Shown: one piece after another, positions 1 through 7,688 of the stretch
Layout of the letters: every line of letters starts with the position of its first letter
Numbering within the stretch: the stretch's first letter is position 1
Assembly: GCF_000474275.2 (NCBI RefSeq)
Contig: NZ_ATAE01000038.1
Span: forward strand, 1 to 64,000
Reading direction: 5' to 3'
Length of the DNA: 64,000 nucleotides
Source: Alkalihalophilus marmarensis DSM 21297
GTDB lineage: Bacteria > Bacillota > Bacilli > Bacillales > Bacillaceae_D
Notes under the pieces: model-generated
What the model was told of the DNA's origin: nothing
Databases searched by the model: none
What the model saw: the letters and a program-made list of their open reading frames with translations, nothing else
Position numbers and translations under genes: made by a program

Positions 1-37
1 ACTTCATTTATATTTTAGATGTCTAACTCAGTAAATG

Positions 38-70
38 AGAAACCCCACTTTTTTAAAAAGTGGGGTTTCT
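38..70. terminator. Perfect hairpin, bidirectional terminator-like
   Basis: The two 16-base arms AGAAACCCCACTTTTT and AAAAAGTGGGGTTTCT are exact reverse complements, with one extra T between them. The A/T ends can serve as U-tracts on either strand. It probably ends a gene to the left of the window. Confidence 0.7.
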
Positions 71-81
71 CAACAATCTGA

Positions 82-108
82 AAACCACATCTATAGTAGA
101 TGTGGTTT
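82..108. terminator. Second hairpin downstream of lipoprotein gene
   Basis: Arms AAACCACATCTA and TAGATGTGGTTT pair over 12 bp around a 3-base loop, just beyond the stop of the minus-strand lipoprotein gene. The U-tract on the minus strand is short, so termination efficiency is uncertain. Confidence 0.55.
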
Positions 109-122
109 CGTTTATATGGTTA

Positions 123-719
123 TTACATAGTGTCATCTTCTTGAGAATGTTCAATATCAAGGTCTGTTCCATCATCCCAAGTAATTGTTAACTCAAGGCT
201 GTCATAGTTTGGATCTAGACCAAAACCTTGTACAACTGCATCAATGATTTCTTCTTCACTCATAGAGCTGTCTAGTTCCATTTCTTCAAATGTAGTTTCT
301 AGTTCAGTATACGCTTCATCACCCTCTAATTGAGTGTCATTTACTGAATCATCAATTTCTGCACGTACTTCCTCTGGATCATGTTCATACGTTACATCAT
401 AGTTGTCGCCCATTTCATCATAGTTAACACTTAATTCAAACGTTGAGAAACCAAATGCAGTTGTTGCAGGCTCCTCATCTTCAGTCATGTCACCCATGTC
501 TTCGCCCATATCATTATCTTCATCAGTGTCAGTGTCGTCACCCATTGTTGTATCATCGTCACCCATTGTGTCGTCAGTATCATCACCCATTGTGTTATCT
601 TCCTCTTCTACCTGATCCTCTGGTGCTGGGTTGTCCACCTCTTGATCTGTGTTACAAGCTCCTAAAACGATCGTTGATGTAATAAATGCTCCTGCTAAGA
701 TTGTTTTTGCTTTTTTCAT
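123..719 (-). CDS. Acidic lipoprotein, YusW-like C-terminal domain
   Basis: A 198-residue secreted lipoprotein. The start is the ATG at 719, preceded by an AGGAGG-type site; a longer in-frame reading from 782 has no ribosome site. Residues 1-21 are a lipoprotein signal peptide with lipobox LGAC and Cys22 as the lipidation site. Residues about 30-85 are an extremely acidic low-complexity tether with repeated MGDD/T units, visible in the DNA as short imperfect repeats around 530-600. The C-terminal 110 residues (FGFSTFELSVNY onward) resemble the YusW-like domain of Bacillus surface lipoproteins; this is family recognition, not a search. Function unknown. It is monocistronic. Confidence 0.75.
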   Translation of the reverse strand: MKKAKTILAGAFITSTIVLGACNTDQEVDNPAPEDQVEEEDNTMGDDTDDTMGDDDTTMGDDTDTDEDNDMGEDMGDMTEDEEPATTAFGFSTFELSVNYDEMGDNYDVTYEHDPEEVRAEIDDSVNDTQLEGDEAYTELETTFEEMELDSSMSEEEIIDAVVQGFGLDPNYDSLELTITWDDGTDLDIEHSQEDDTM

Positions 720-865
720 AGTAATTGTGCCTCCTAATTTGTTTAGTGTACTTATTGAGTAACCGTTATTCATAGAACTCAAACATTATTTTTAAAAAAT
801 AATTATGTGAGATTGTTAGACAATGTGTGAAAAATACACATTTGGTTAATTACTTCAAGAACGAT

Positions 866-1210
866 CTAAAGAGAACTTTGGCCGCTATCGGTTTTTCCAA
901 CCGGCATAATATCAGCTAATATTTCTTTTGTTTCAGGCGATCCTAACGCATAAAGCTTCTCATATAAAACTCTTATCTCTTTTTGAGTGTGATCTTTTTC
1001 ATTATCCGCTTTTCTTTCTTGAAACGGTCTTTCAAAAATCTGCTGCGGTTCAAAATCTTGATTACTGACCGATTCAAGCAAGGCGTGAATCTCATCCTTT
1101 TCATCAGGAGTTGCATAAATCTCATATTGAATAAGATTATCAGGGGTTTCTGTTTTAGTAATACTTAAAACTGGCATATCTACTGAAACAAAATAACGTT
1201 CACGTTCCAC
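866..1210 (-). CDS. Conserved hypothetical small protein
   Basis: A 114-residue soluble protein that starts at GTG (1210) behind AAAAGGAGAGG. There is no signal peptide, membrane segment or recognised motif. The N-terminal half is predicted beta-rich, followed by a charged helix with EKLYALGSPETKEIL. It looks like a small conserved Bacillaceae protein, but I do not recognise the family and assign no function. It is the first of three short minus-strand genes, each with its own ribosome site. Confidence 0.6.
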   Translation of the reverse strand: MERERYFVSVDMPVLSITKTETPDNLIQYEIYATPDEKDEIHALLESVSNQDFEPQQIFERPFQERKADNEKDHTQKEIRVLYEKLYALGSPETKEILADIMPVGKTDSGQSSL

Positions 1211-1280
1211 TATGATCCTCTCCTTTTAATTAAGTTGTATCTAATACTTCCTTACCCCATCTGAACTTATTTACACATAA

Positions 1281-1312
1281 AATAAGACCAAGCACTGTGG
1301 CTTGGTCTTATT
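1281..1312 (-). terminator. Intrinsic terminator
   Basis: AATAAGACCAAGC pairs with GCTTGGTCTTATT over 13 bp, followed on the minus strand by TTTTA. The stop codon of the upstream 66-residue gene lies inside the stem. Confidence 0.8.
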
Positions 1313-1508
1313 CTTCACTTGTTGAACGATCTTTCGTCTTTTCTTTTTTTCGTTCCTCTTCTTCTTCATATTTAATCTCATCTAGCGGAAGATCATCTAC
1401 AGGCATCACTGTTTGATCCCGCTCTTTTTGTTTGCTTCTATCTTCTTTAAAAGCTTTTGACTTATCATTTCTTTCTTTAAGAACTTTGTCTTTTTCTTTA
1501 TTATCCAA
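1308..1508 (-). CDS. Small highly charged protein
   Basis: A 66-residue protein with a TTG start at 1508 behind GAGGAGGG. More than half the residues are Lys, Glu, Asp or Arg, with a run of six Glu and no hydrophobic core, so it is probably disordered or a coiled helix. One short non-charged stretch reads VMPVDDLPLDEI. The ribosome site and a terminator overlapping its stop support it as a real gene. Function unknown. Confidence 0.6.
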   Translation of the reverse strand: MDNKEKDKVLKERNDKSKAFKEDRSKQKERDQTVMPVDDLPLDEIKYEEEEERKKEKTKDRSTSEE

Positions 1509-1564
1509 GGTAATCCCTCCTCTTTAGTATAGGAGATTCCCTGTCATTCTTATCTTAAACCTTA

Positions 1565-1786
1565 TTAATCTTTAAACAATTTCTTAGTTAAGTCATCAAT
1601 TTTCTTTTTGAGATCTTCTGTTTCACCTTTTTCAATAGCAGCTTGAAAGGACACTACATCGCCTTCTTTTACTTCAGCCGGAAGAAGAGCTTTAGGAAAA
1701 TCAAATGTCTGCCTGCCATATTCAATCACTGCAAATTCACCCTCAAACCGGTCAATGATACATCTTTTCGGGGCTGTTTTAGACAT
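1565..1786 (-). CDS. DUF3006 domain protein
   Basis: A 73-residue protein of the DUF3006 type: a small beta-barrel-like N-terminus (CIIDRFEGEFAVIEY) and the typical phrase EVKEGDVVSF, then a Lys-rich tail. The start ATG lies 10 bases after GGAGG. DUF3006 genes commonly sit beside secreted ComEC-type metallo-beta-lactamases (established context), and here the divergent neighbour is exactly that. A joint role in extracellular nucleic acid or phosphodiester handling is inference. Confidence 0.75.
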   Translation of the reverse strand: MSKTAPKRCIIDRFEGEFAVIEYGRQTFDFPKALLPAEVKEGDVVSFQAAIEKGETEDLKKKIDDLTKKLFKD

Positions 1787-1930
1787 AGTAAGAGCACCTC
1801 CACCTCTATCGTATCAGACTTTCTTCCTCTTTCTTCTCTTTTTTCTATAAACATATTTATAATTAATCGAATATTTACATTCCTGTGCTACATTTTTTGT
1901 GAAGTGAAATTTTTATAAGAATGGAGTGAT

Positions 1931-2818
1931 ATGATGACGTTTGGCAAAACGACCTGGGTGAAAATAGCATTAGTATTTACTTTTATTCTCACCCTTATTT
2001 TATCCACAGGAACATCCATTGCAGGCGCGTCCTCAAACTTACAAGTACATTTTATTGATGTTGGTCAAGGGGATGCGATTTTAGTAAAGCTTCCAAATGG
2101 TGAACATATGCTGGTTGATGCCGGCGATAACCATTATGGTGAGACAGTCGTCAATTACATTCAAAACCAAAACATCGCCTCACTCGACTACGTTGTCGGG
2201 ACTCACCCCCATGCAGACCATATCGGCGGATTAGATGATGTTATCAATCGTTTTTTGATTGGCGAAGTGTATTTGCCAAATGCTACTGCTACAACACAAA
2301 CCTACTATGATGTGTTGACAGCGATTGATCAAAAAGGATTATCTATTACACGAGCAAGAGAAGGGTTAACTCTTCTCAACACAACTGTTGACGGGAAAAA
2401 CCTTTCAATCTCTATGATTGCACCTATTAGAGATTCTTATAGTAATATAAATGATTACTCAGCTGTTATCCGCATCGTATATGGATCCACCTCTTTTCTT
2501 TTAACCGGAGATGCGGAACATTTATCTGAAAATGACATGCTTTCCTCCAATGCCCCTTTAGCTTCTTCTATATTAAAAGTCGGGCATCATGGGAGCAGCA
2601 CTTCAACGACTGCATCCTTTTTAGACAGGGTAAATCCTAGTGCTGCAATCATTTCTGTCGGTGCCAACAACAGATACGGGCATCCAAACCAATCAACGAT
2701 TGACCGCCTACAAGCACGAGGTATATCCATTTATCGAACGGATTTGAACGGTTCAATTGTATTTACAACATCAGGATCTGGATGGCTCGTCAATAAACAA
2801 GCCTGGTGGAGACCATAA
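1931..2818 (+). CDS. Secreted ComEC/Rec2-like metallo-beta-lactamase hydrolase
   Basis: A 295-residue exported protein. Residues 1-33 form a signal peptide. The mature part is the stand-alone metallo-beta-lactamase domain of the ComEC/Rec2 type: FIDVGQGDA at 41-49, LVDAGDN at 61-67, the metal motif THPHADH at 91-97, TGDAE near 193 and KVGHHGSST near 217. ComEC relatives degrade one DNA strand during uptake, so an extracellular nuclease or phosphodiesterase role is likely but unproven. The ribosome site GGAGTG precedes the start, and a second Met follows directly. The DUF3006 gene is divergent; a toxin-like secreted gene follows 24 bp downstream, probably co-transcribed. Confidence 0.85.
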   Translation: MMTFGKTTWVKIALVFTFILTLILSTGTSIAGASSNLQVHFIDVGQGDAILVKLPNGEHMLVDAGDNHYGETVVNYIQNQNIASLDYVVGTHPHADHIGGLDDVINRFLIGEVYLPNATATTQTYYDVLTAIDQKGLSITRAREGLTLLNTTVDGKNLSISMIAPIRDSYSNINDYSAVIRIVYGSTSFLLTGDAEHLSENDMLSSNAPLASSILKVGHHGSSTSTTASFLDRVNPSAAIISVGANNRYGHPNQSTIDRLQARGISIYRTDLNGSIVFTTSGSGWLVNKQAWWRP

Positions 2819-2842
2819 CATAACCATATAAGGAGGATTCTC

Positions 2843-3424
2843 ATGATAAAAATACTAAGAACTAAGTTTCACCTTATCCTTGTACTAGCAGCACTTGCCG
2901 TATTCTCTGCACTTCCTCAAGTGGAGGCAACAACGTACGACTGGAATATCCATCAAAATTATATCGAATATAAACATACCGGGCAGACATTTAACCATAA
3001 ATCATGCGGCCAGGTAAACAATGCTTCTCAAGGCCACTTTAGATTGCCTAACACAACTTCTTCTCAGTTGATTGCCTCATACCCTGTTGATCATAGAAGT
3101 GTGCAACTCGACTTCGGCTCATGTTCAACATATGGCATCACTCATATTTTAGCAAGACATGCACCAGAACATTTCATAGGAAACCCTACAACGGTACAAT
3201 CCTTTTTTAACCCTGGACATTCGATTTCATTCTATGAATCCCTAATCTCTCAAATTATTAGTCAAAACCGTACACAAATTGCCAACAATGGTTTCACTAG
3301 CAACGGCACAGTCGTCTACGGTACAATCAATGGTACAAGCCAGCAAATTCGCCTAGTTATTAAAGGAGGAAAAGTCATTACTATGTATCCAAATGGCTGG
3401 GGGCTGGGAGAGCGAATGTATTAA
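2843..3424 (+). CDS. Secreted protein with BECR-fold RNase-toxin-like C-terminus
   Basis: A 193-residue exported protein behind AAGGAGG. Residues 1-29 are a Sec signal peptide ending QVEA. The mature protein has Cys in KSCGQ and GSCS. The second half contains GITHILARHAPEHF, a helical stretch ISQIISQNRTQI, and beta-strand segments ending in KVITMYP. The order HI-x2-RH, helix, strands, then ITxYP resembles BECR-fold nuclease toxin domains of polymorphic and phage-borne toxins. This is pattern recognition; no search was possible. The following gene could be its immunity partner. The alternative is a secreted protein of unknown role. Confidence 0.55.
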   Translation: MIKILRTKFHLILVLAALAVFSALPQVEATTYDWNIHQNYIEYKHTGQTFNHKSCGQVNNASQGHFRLPNTTSSQLIASYPVDHRSVQLDFGSCSTYGITHILARHAPEHFIGNPTTVQSFFNPGHSISFYESLISQIISQNRTQIANNGFTSNGTVVYGTINGTSQQIRLVIKGGKVITMYPNGWGLGERMY

Positions 3425-3451
3425 ACGGACGTCTAAACTGGAGGTATACGC

Positions 3452-3946
3452 TTGGTTCACATTCACACATATTTTATTTTAGACAAGCCTAAGAAAACTG
3501 AAACTGTAGAGCTTTCACATCTTACCAAAACTGAGATAGACGTAATAAAACATCAACCAGTGTTTCCGGGTTATATAGAGATAATCCACAATGATCAATT
3601 AATATTGGGCAAAAGATATCAAGACAGTGTTGACCACTTCTGGCTTAATTTGATTGACGGGTTAGAGAAGCTGAAAAGAACAGGGGCATATTCAATTGAT
3701 TTCCTCTATCAGCCGTTAAGACTTCAGTTACTTATAAATGATACCAGGCTCTCTCTTTCTATTCTTCATGATGAAACATGTATAGAGAGCTGGGATCTAC
3801 CTAAGGAGCAAGCTATTATTTCAATGCTTCATGCTGCTGAAGAATTTATGGCATTAATTAATCAAGATACGTTCACCTTATTCCAATCAGAAATCGGTTC
3901 TATACAACAAAAGCTGACCGATTTAAATACATTCTATAAGACATGA
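3452..3946 (+). CDS. Cytoplasmic protein, possible immunity partner
   Basis: A 164-residue protein with a TTG start seven bases after GGAGG, 27 bp after the secreted toxin-like gene and followed by a good terminator. It has no signal peptide or transmembrane helix. It is mixed alpha/beta, with IHTYFILDKPKK at the start and an acidic helical C-terminus. Small cytoplasmic orphan proteins directly after secreted nuclease toxins are often immunity proteins, and that is the only basis for the suggestion. Family not recognised. Confidence 0.6.
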   Translation: MVHIHTYFILDKPKKTETVELSHLTKTEIDVIKHQPVFPGYIEIIHNDQLILGKRYQDSVDHFWLNLIDGLEKLKRTGAYSIDFLYQPLRLQLLINDTRLSLSILHDETCIESWDLPKEQAIISMLHAAEEFMALINQDTFTLFQSEIGSIQQKLTDLNTFYKT

Positions 3947-3952
3947 AGTAAA

Positions 3953-3991
3953 AAAGGCTTAAACACTCTTAAAGGGCTGTTTTAAGCCTTT
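3953..3991 (+). terminator. Intrinsic terminator
   Basis: AAAGGCTTAAA and TTTAAGCCTTT form an 11-bp stem; the U-run CCTTTCTTT follows. It closes the metallo-beta-lactamase/toxin-like/immunity-like unit. Confidence 0.75.
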
Positions 3992-4098
3992 CTTTGATCT
4001 TTTTAAATAAATTTAAAAAATAATCTGAAAATAAACTTGCATTCCCCTCTTCTGTTATAGTACAATGAATTCAACAAAACAAACGGAGGCGATTAATA

Positions 4099-4233
4099 AT
4101 GACTTACAAAGCGATGATTACAAGAAGAACTGGTATGAAAGAGTGTACGGATTGTGGAAAGGTTATTAATCAAATCCAAGAGGCTTATTTCAATCAATGC
4201 GAGAAGTGCCTAAGACATGCAAACCACGATTAA
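4099..4233 (+). CDS. Tiny zinc-ribbon protein, YhfH-like
   Basis: A 44-residue ORF with ATG at 4099 behind ACGGAGGCG. It carries two Cys pairs, CTDC and CEKC, 17 residues apart, the layout of a minimal zinc ribbon such as the YhfH family. The first 12 residues are basic. A terminator hairpin follows 30 bp after the stop, so this looks like a monocistronic small gene. Function unknown. Confidence 0.6.
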   Translation: MTYKAMITRRTGMKECTDCGKVINQIQEAYFNQCEKCLRHANHD

Positions 4234-4264
4234 ACAACATACTGTTATATAACATTTAACAATT

Positions 4265-4294
4265 AAGTCTGATTCAATTTATTGAGTCAGACTT
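4265..4294 (+). terminator. Intrinsic terminator
   Basis: AAGTCTGA...TCAGACTT stem with an inner CAAT/ATTG pairing, followed by TTTT. It ends the zinc-ribbon gene. Confidence 0.65.
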
Positions 4295-4325
4295 TTCACT
4301 GAGAATATTCAGCCAGGAGGAAAAC

Positions 4326-4805
4326 ATGGAAATTATTACGGCAGATTTATGTGATGAATTTAGAGAAAAAGTAAAAATAGCAGACCCCATTTTTAAGATG
4401 TTCGGCAAACGGAAATCTTTTTACGGCACTATACATACGGTTAAAGTGTATGAAGATAATGTCCTTGTAAAAAAAGCTCTCCAAACCATCCCCGAAGGCA
4501 GTGTTCTTGTCGTTGATGGCGGTGGTTCAACTCGCTGTGCCTTACTCGGAGATAATTTAGCTGATATCGCCGTTACACGGAAGCTCCCTGGAATTATCGT
4601 TTATGGCTGTATTCGAGACAGCGCGGAAATTAACCAAATGGATATTGGCGTAAGAGCCATTGCCACTCACCCTTTAAAAAGCATTAAGCAAGGCAAAGGG
4701 CTAGAGCAAGTTGCTGTTCAATTTGCAGGGATTAACTTTGAGCCGGGAGCTTATGTGTACGTTGATGAGGATGGGATATTAGTTTCAGAACAACCATTAG
4801 TATAA
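4326..4805 (+). CDS. RraA family protein (HMG aldolase / RNase E regulator fold)
   Basis: 159 residues, the usual length of the family. Visible features are the early DLCDEF, the GGGSTRCALLGDNLA segment (65-79), and the conserved YGCIRDSAEI in which Arg97 and Asp98 bind substrate and Mg in characterised aldolases. Members act as 4-hydroxy-4-methyl-2-oxoglutarate/oxaloacetate aldolases or, in Gammaproteobacteria, RNase E inhibitors. Bacilli lack a canonical E. coli-type RNase E partner, so an aldolase/decarboxylase role is more likely. The ribosome site is CCAGGAGG, and it is monocistronic with its own terminator. Confidence 0.85.
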   Translation: MEIITADLCDEFREKVKIADPIFKMFGKRKSFYGTIHTVKVYEDNVLVKKALQTIPEGSVLVVDGGGSTRCALLGDNLADIAVTRKLPGIIVYGCIRDSAEINQMDIGVRAIATHPLKSIKQGKGLEQVAVQFAGINFEPGAYVYVDEDGILVSEQPLV

Positions 4806-4810
4806 CTATA

Positions 4811-4848
4811 AAAGAACAGCCCAAGCTTAGGCGCTCGGACTGTTCTTT
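4811..4848. terminator. Bidirectional terminator between convergent genes
   Basis: AAAGAACAG and CTGTTCTTT arms flank a G/C-rich loop, with T-runs on both sides. It serves the RraA gene and the convergent catalase gene, whose stop codon it abuts. Confidence 0.75.
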
Positions 4849-5670
4849 TTACATCATTGGAGGAGTATCATGAATATACGGAGGAGCTGGATTTAAACTA
4901 GGCGCATCCGCAAATGGGTATGGTTCAGCAAAATATTGAAATTCACCTTCCCCGTCCATACTCGGACCGCTCGCCCAGCGTCCTTGTGCACTTTCTTCTC
5001 CCCTTGATAAATTGATAAATAAATGAGATACTTCTCGTTTCTCAAGCTCTCTTGGGAAAGTACTTGGAACAATGACACCTTCTTGAGCTTCTAGTTCACT
5101 AATAGCAGCGAGCCATTGATTTTGGTGCATTGTGTCCCTTGCAATTAAAAAGGAAAGCATATCCTTTACACCACGATCGTCTGTCTGTTCATACAATCTT
5201 ACAGCTTGAAGTCTTCCTTGAGACTCAGCATTTAAATTCGCTCTAAAATCAGCTAATAAATTCCCACTTGCAATAGTATAACCGCCATTCCAAGGAACAC
5301 CTGCACTATTTACCGGCATCGCACCGAGCCCTGAAACAATAGCATGCTGCGGATTCATACCACCTAATATTGCAGCGAGCATTGGATCTTGGGCAGCTTG
5401 TTCCTGCTGATCGACTGGAGCCCCTTCTAGGAGGTGAGCAATCATTGTCGTTAACATTTCAATATGTGCAAGCTCCTCTGTCCCCACATCCATCAGCATA
5501 TCCCTGTACTTTTCATTCCCTCTTGTATTCCATCCTTGAAACAAATATTGAATGGCTACTGAAATTTCACCAAATTGTCCACCCAGTATCTCCTGAAGTT
5601 TCTTCGCATAAACTGGATCCGGTCGTTCTGGCTTCGCCCAATATTGCAGTTCCTTCACATGATAGAACAT
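4849..5670 (-). CDS. Manganese catalase
   Basis: A 273-residue non-haem dimanganese catalase that splits hydrogen peroxide. The four-helix ferritin-like core carries metal ligands in GEISVAIQYLFQGW (Glu35) and GTEELAHIEML (Glu66, His69), with the second Glu/His pair further on around SQGRLQAVRLYEQTDDRG and RDTMHQNQW. The C-terminal tail is Pro-rich (SLNPAPPYI), as in Bacillus YdbD and the spore protein CotJC. Likely an oxidative or general stress protein. The ribosome site GGGGGGAATG precedes the start; it is monocistronic. Confidence 0.9.
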   Translation of the reverse strand: MFYHVKELQYWAKPERPDPVYAKKLQEILGGQFGEISVAIQYLFQGWNTRGNEKYRDMLMDVGTEELAHIEMLTTMIAHLLEGAPVDQQEQAAQDPMLAAILGGMNPQHAIVSGLGAMPVNSAGVPWNGGYTIASGNLLADFRANLNAESQGRLQAVRLYEQTDDRGVKDMLSFLIARDTMHQNQWLAAISELEAQEGVIVPSTFPRELEKREVSHLFINLSRGEESAQGRWASGPSMDGEGEFQYFAEPYPFADAPSLNPAPPYIHDTPPMM

Positions 5671-5743
5671 ATCATTCCCCCCTCATCACACTATTTGAAT
5701 GATATGTGTTTGACCGCTCATACAGAACACAGACAAACTTAGT

Positions 5744-5869
5744 TTATTTTGATTGATCAAAAAAATCATACACACTCATCAGCGACCTTTGTTGGTCTTT
5801 TGTTATATGACTTGCTATGATTAATTCAATCATACATAAACCAATGATAATGAACACACCTGCTACCAT
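5744..5869 (-). CDS. Small single-pass membrane peptide
   Basis: A 41-residue ORF (ATG at 5869, stop at 5744) behind AAGGAGTGG. Residues 3-20 form one strongly hydrophobic helix (VAGVFIIIGLCMIELIIA) followed by a charged tail HITKDQQRS. It lies upstream of the catalase on the same strand and may be transcribed with it. Being short, it could be chance, but the ribosome site and hydrophobic profile favour a real peptide. Confidence 0.45.
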   Translation of the reverse strand: MVAGVFIIIGLCMIELIIASHITKDQQRSLMSVYDFFDQSK

Positions 5870-5913
5870 GTTTCATCCACTCCTTTTTAAACTGATACTA
5901 AAAAGGTAATGTA

Positions 5914-5927
5914 TGAAACGCGTTACA
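5914..5927. promoter_or_regulatory. LacI-type palindromic operator
   Basis: TGAAACGCGTTACA is palindromic around a central CGCG with one mismatched pair; the flanking A/T extends the dyad. LacI-family regulators bind such CG-centred palindromes. It lies 44 bp upstream of the LacI-family gene start, suggesting autoregulation. It is offset from the strict CcpA cre pattern by one base. Confidence 0.6.
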
Positions 5928-5970
5928 TAGCAAGTGCTTTTTCAAAAATTAAATTGAGGGGAGATTGCCC

Positions 5971-6948
5971 ATGGCAACGATTCGAGAAATTGCAAAGATC
6001 GCGCAAGTGTCAGTAGCTACTGTTTCAAGAGTACTAAACGACCACCCTTATGTAAGTAAAGAGAAAAAAAGGGCTGTGCACCAAGCTATAAAAGAACTTA
6101 ATTACTCTAGAAATTTAAAAGCTATCCAATTAGCAAATAAACACTCTAATCTTGTCGGGGTGGTCCTCCCCAAAATTGACCTTCCGTATTTCAGTGAAAT
6201 TGTAGAAGGTCTTGCTGAGGAAGCTAGAAAACTCCACCTTCAATTAGTGCTTATTCAATCTAATTATGAAACCGAAAAAGAAAGAGAAGCTTTGGAGCTA
6301 TTAAGGGGACATCTTATGGACGGAATTATATTTTGTTCACGTGCCATTTCACTTACTGAAGTAAGAACCTATCAAGAATATGGTCCGATCATCCTTTTAG
6401 AAGATACCGATCAAGATGATTTTTATTCAATAAGCATCCCTCATGATCAAGCGTTTAGTTATGGCTTAGAATATCTTCATTCTAAAGGGCATAAAAAAAT
6501 GGCCATCGCGTTAAATCGAACGGATGGGATCAACAGCCAAAAAAGAATTCATTCCTATAAGAAAATGATGGAGCAAATAAAAGAACCTATCAGAAAAAAT
6601 TGGATATTTGACCACTGCTTATCAATGGAAGATGGTGTTTCTATCGTTCAAAAATACTTGTTGCTAAAAGAAAAGCCGACTGCTATTTTAACCACAAATG
6701 ATCAGCTTGCAGCGGGAGTCATTTTAGAAGCAGCAAAGCATCAGATAAACATTCCACAAGACTTGGCTGTGTTAAGTTTTGATAATCAAGACATTTCAAA
6801 AGTAATGGATATTTCTACTATAGGTATTCCTATCAAAGAAATGGGCAGTGAAGCATTGAAAGCACTTTATAAGATCAGAGAGGGTCTCCAACCAGTCAAA
6901 AAAAAGCGTGAACTCCCGTTTAAACTTATTGAGCGATTAACTGTTTGA
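5971..6948 (+). CDS. LacI family transcriptional regulator
   Basis: 325 residues. ATG at 5971 follows GAGGGGAG by seven bases; an in-frame TTG at 5965 is too close to it. Residues 1-50 hold the LacI helix-turn-helix and hinge (TIREIAKIAQVSVATVSRVL). Residues 60-325 are the periplasmic-binding-like effector domain (LVGVVLPKIDLPYFSEIVEGL; TAILTTNDQLAAG; LAVLSFDN). No sugar operon or transporter lies nearby, so the ligand is unknown and the gene acts in trans or on itself through the operator just upstream. The closest style is CcpA/DegA-like Bacillus regulators. Confidence 0.85.
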   Translation: MATIREIAKIAQVSVATVSRVLNDHPYVSKEKKRAVHQAIKELNYSRNLKAIQLANKHSNLVGVVLPKIDLPYFSEIVEGLAEEARKLHLQLVLIQSNYETEKEREALELLRGHLMDGIIFCSRAISLTEVRTYQEYGPIILLEDTDQDDFYSISIPHDQAFSYGLEYLHSKGHKKMAIALNRTDGINSQKRIHSYKKMMEQIKEPIRKNWIFDHCLSMEDGVSIVQKYLLLKEKPTAILTTNDQLAAGVILEAAKHQINIPQDLAVLSFDNQDISKVMDISTIGIPIKEMGSEALKALYKIREGLQPVKKKRELPFKLIERLTV

Positions 6949-6984
6949 TGTTATGTAAATTCAACTTCCCGATGCGGACTATGT

Positions 6985-7065
6985 ATGTAGCTCCCGAAAT
7001 ATACTACGCTTTCCGCGGAAGCTTCCGGACCGCCCGCGGAAAGCGAGTACCTGCAGCAGAGGTTA
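6985..7065 (-). repeat. Palindromic intergenic repeat, copy 1 (partial)
   Basis: This contains ATATACTACGCTTTCCGCGG and, inverted, CCGCGGAAAGCGAGTACCTG. The latter segment is the reverse complement of the start of copy 5 (43945). It appears truncated or rearranged relative to the full 120-bp copies. The rest of the gap to 7198 shows no gene. Confidence 0.6.
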
Positions 7066-7198
7066 ACACCTACTGTAAGGCGGACTTCTGAGTGACATTC
7101 TTTACTTCCAAAGTAGACCTTGCGTGAACATCATCCGCTAGATTAGAGCTGTTCATATCATGAGTCAAACACTGTGGTTATGTCCCAGTCTGTTTCCT

Positions 7199-7567
7199 TT
7201 ATTTTTCACTGTATTTCTTGGTCCGCTCGAGTACACCGTCTTTTTTATAAACTTTTAATTGAATCTGCTTTTTCGCTAACAGCTCATCTCCATATTTCAG
7301 CGCTTCTTCTTTCGTTTCAAATGTCTTACTTGCCCTCTCTGCTCCTTCTTTCTTGATCGCCCATTGATCATTTTGATTTATTAATTGATAAATTTCATCG
7401 TTCTTTGTGTTCCCGATTTTCTCTGCTTCATCAATTGCAATAGGTATCGCTCTTCCTTCTTCATAACCATCTTCTACTAATGAATTAGCAATTTCAATTG
7501 CTTTTTCTTTCACTTCTTTGTTTAAATTCTTCATCGCATCTGGATAATCATTTTTGTTCCAAGGCAT
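7199..7567 (-). CDS. YdaT-like stress protein, DUF2188
   Basis: 122 residues. The N-terminus MPWNKNDYPDAMKNL and the following Ala-rich helix resemble ChaB-type N-termini. Residues about 66-115 match DUF2188 (WAIKKEGAERASKTFETKEEALKYG ... KVYKKDGVLERT, shown here in parts). B. subtilis YdaT, with the same architecture, belongs to the SigB general stress regulon; a similar role is inferred. It starts behind GGAGGGGC, is monocistronic and divergent from the CBS protein. Confidence 0.8.
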   Translation of the reverse strand: MPWNKNDYPDAMKNLNKEVKEKAIEIANSLVEDGYEEGRAIPIAIDEAEKIGNTKNDEIYQLINQNDQWAIKKEGAERASKTFETKEEALKYGDELLAKKQIQLKVYKKDGVLERTKKYSEK

Positions 7568-7688
7568 TGCACAGCCCCTCCATTCTTTTTGTCTTTTCTT
7601 TTTTCTATATGTACCCTAAACGCTCTTGAAATAATCAAGTATAAATCACTCTAAACAACAAATAGTAGATACGAAAGGAGTGAGCGTA

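Noticed and set aside
5914-5927. CcpA cre site
   Set aside because: The CG dinucleotides are offset by one base from the cre consensus; it is better described as a CG-centred LacI-type palindrome.
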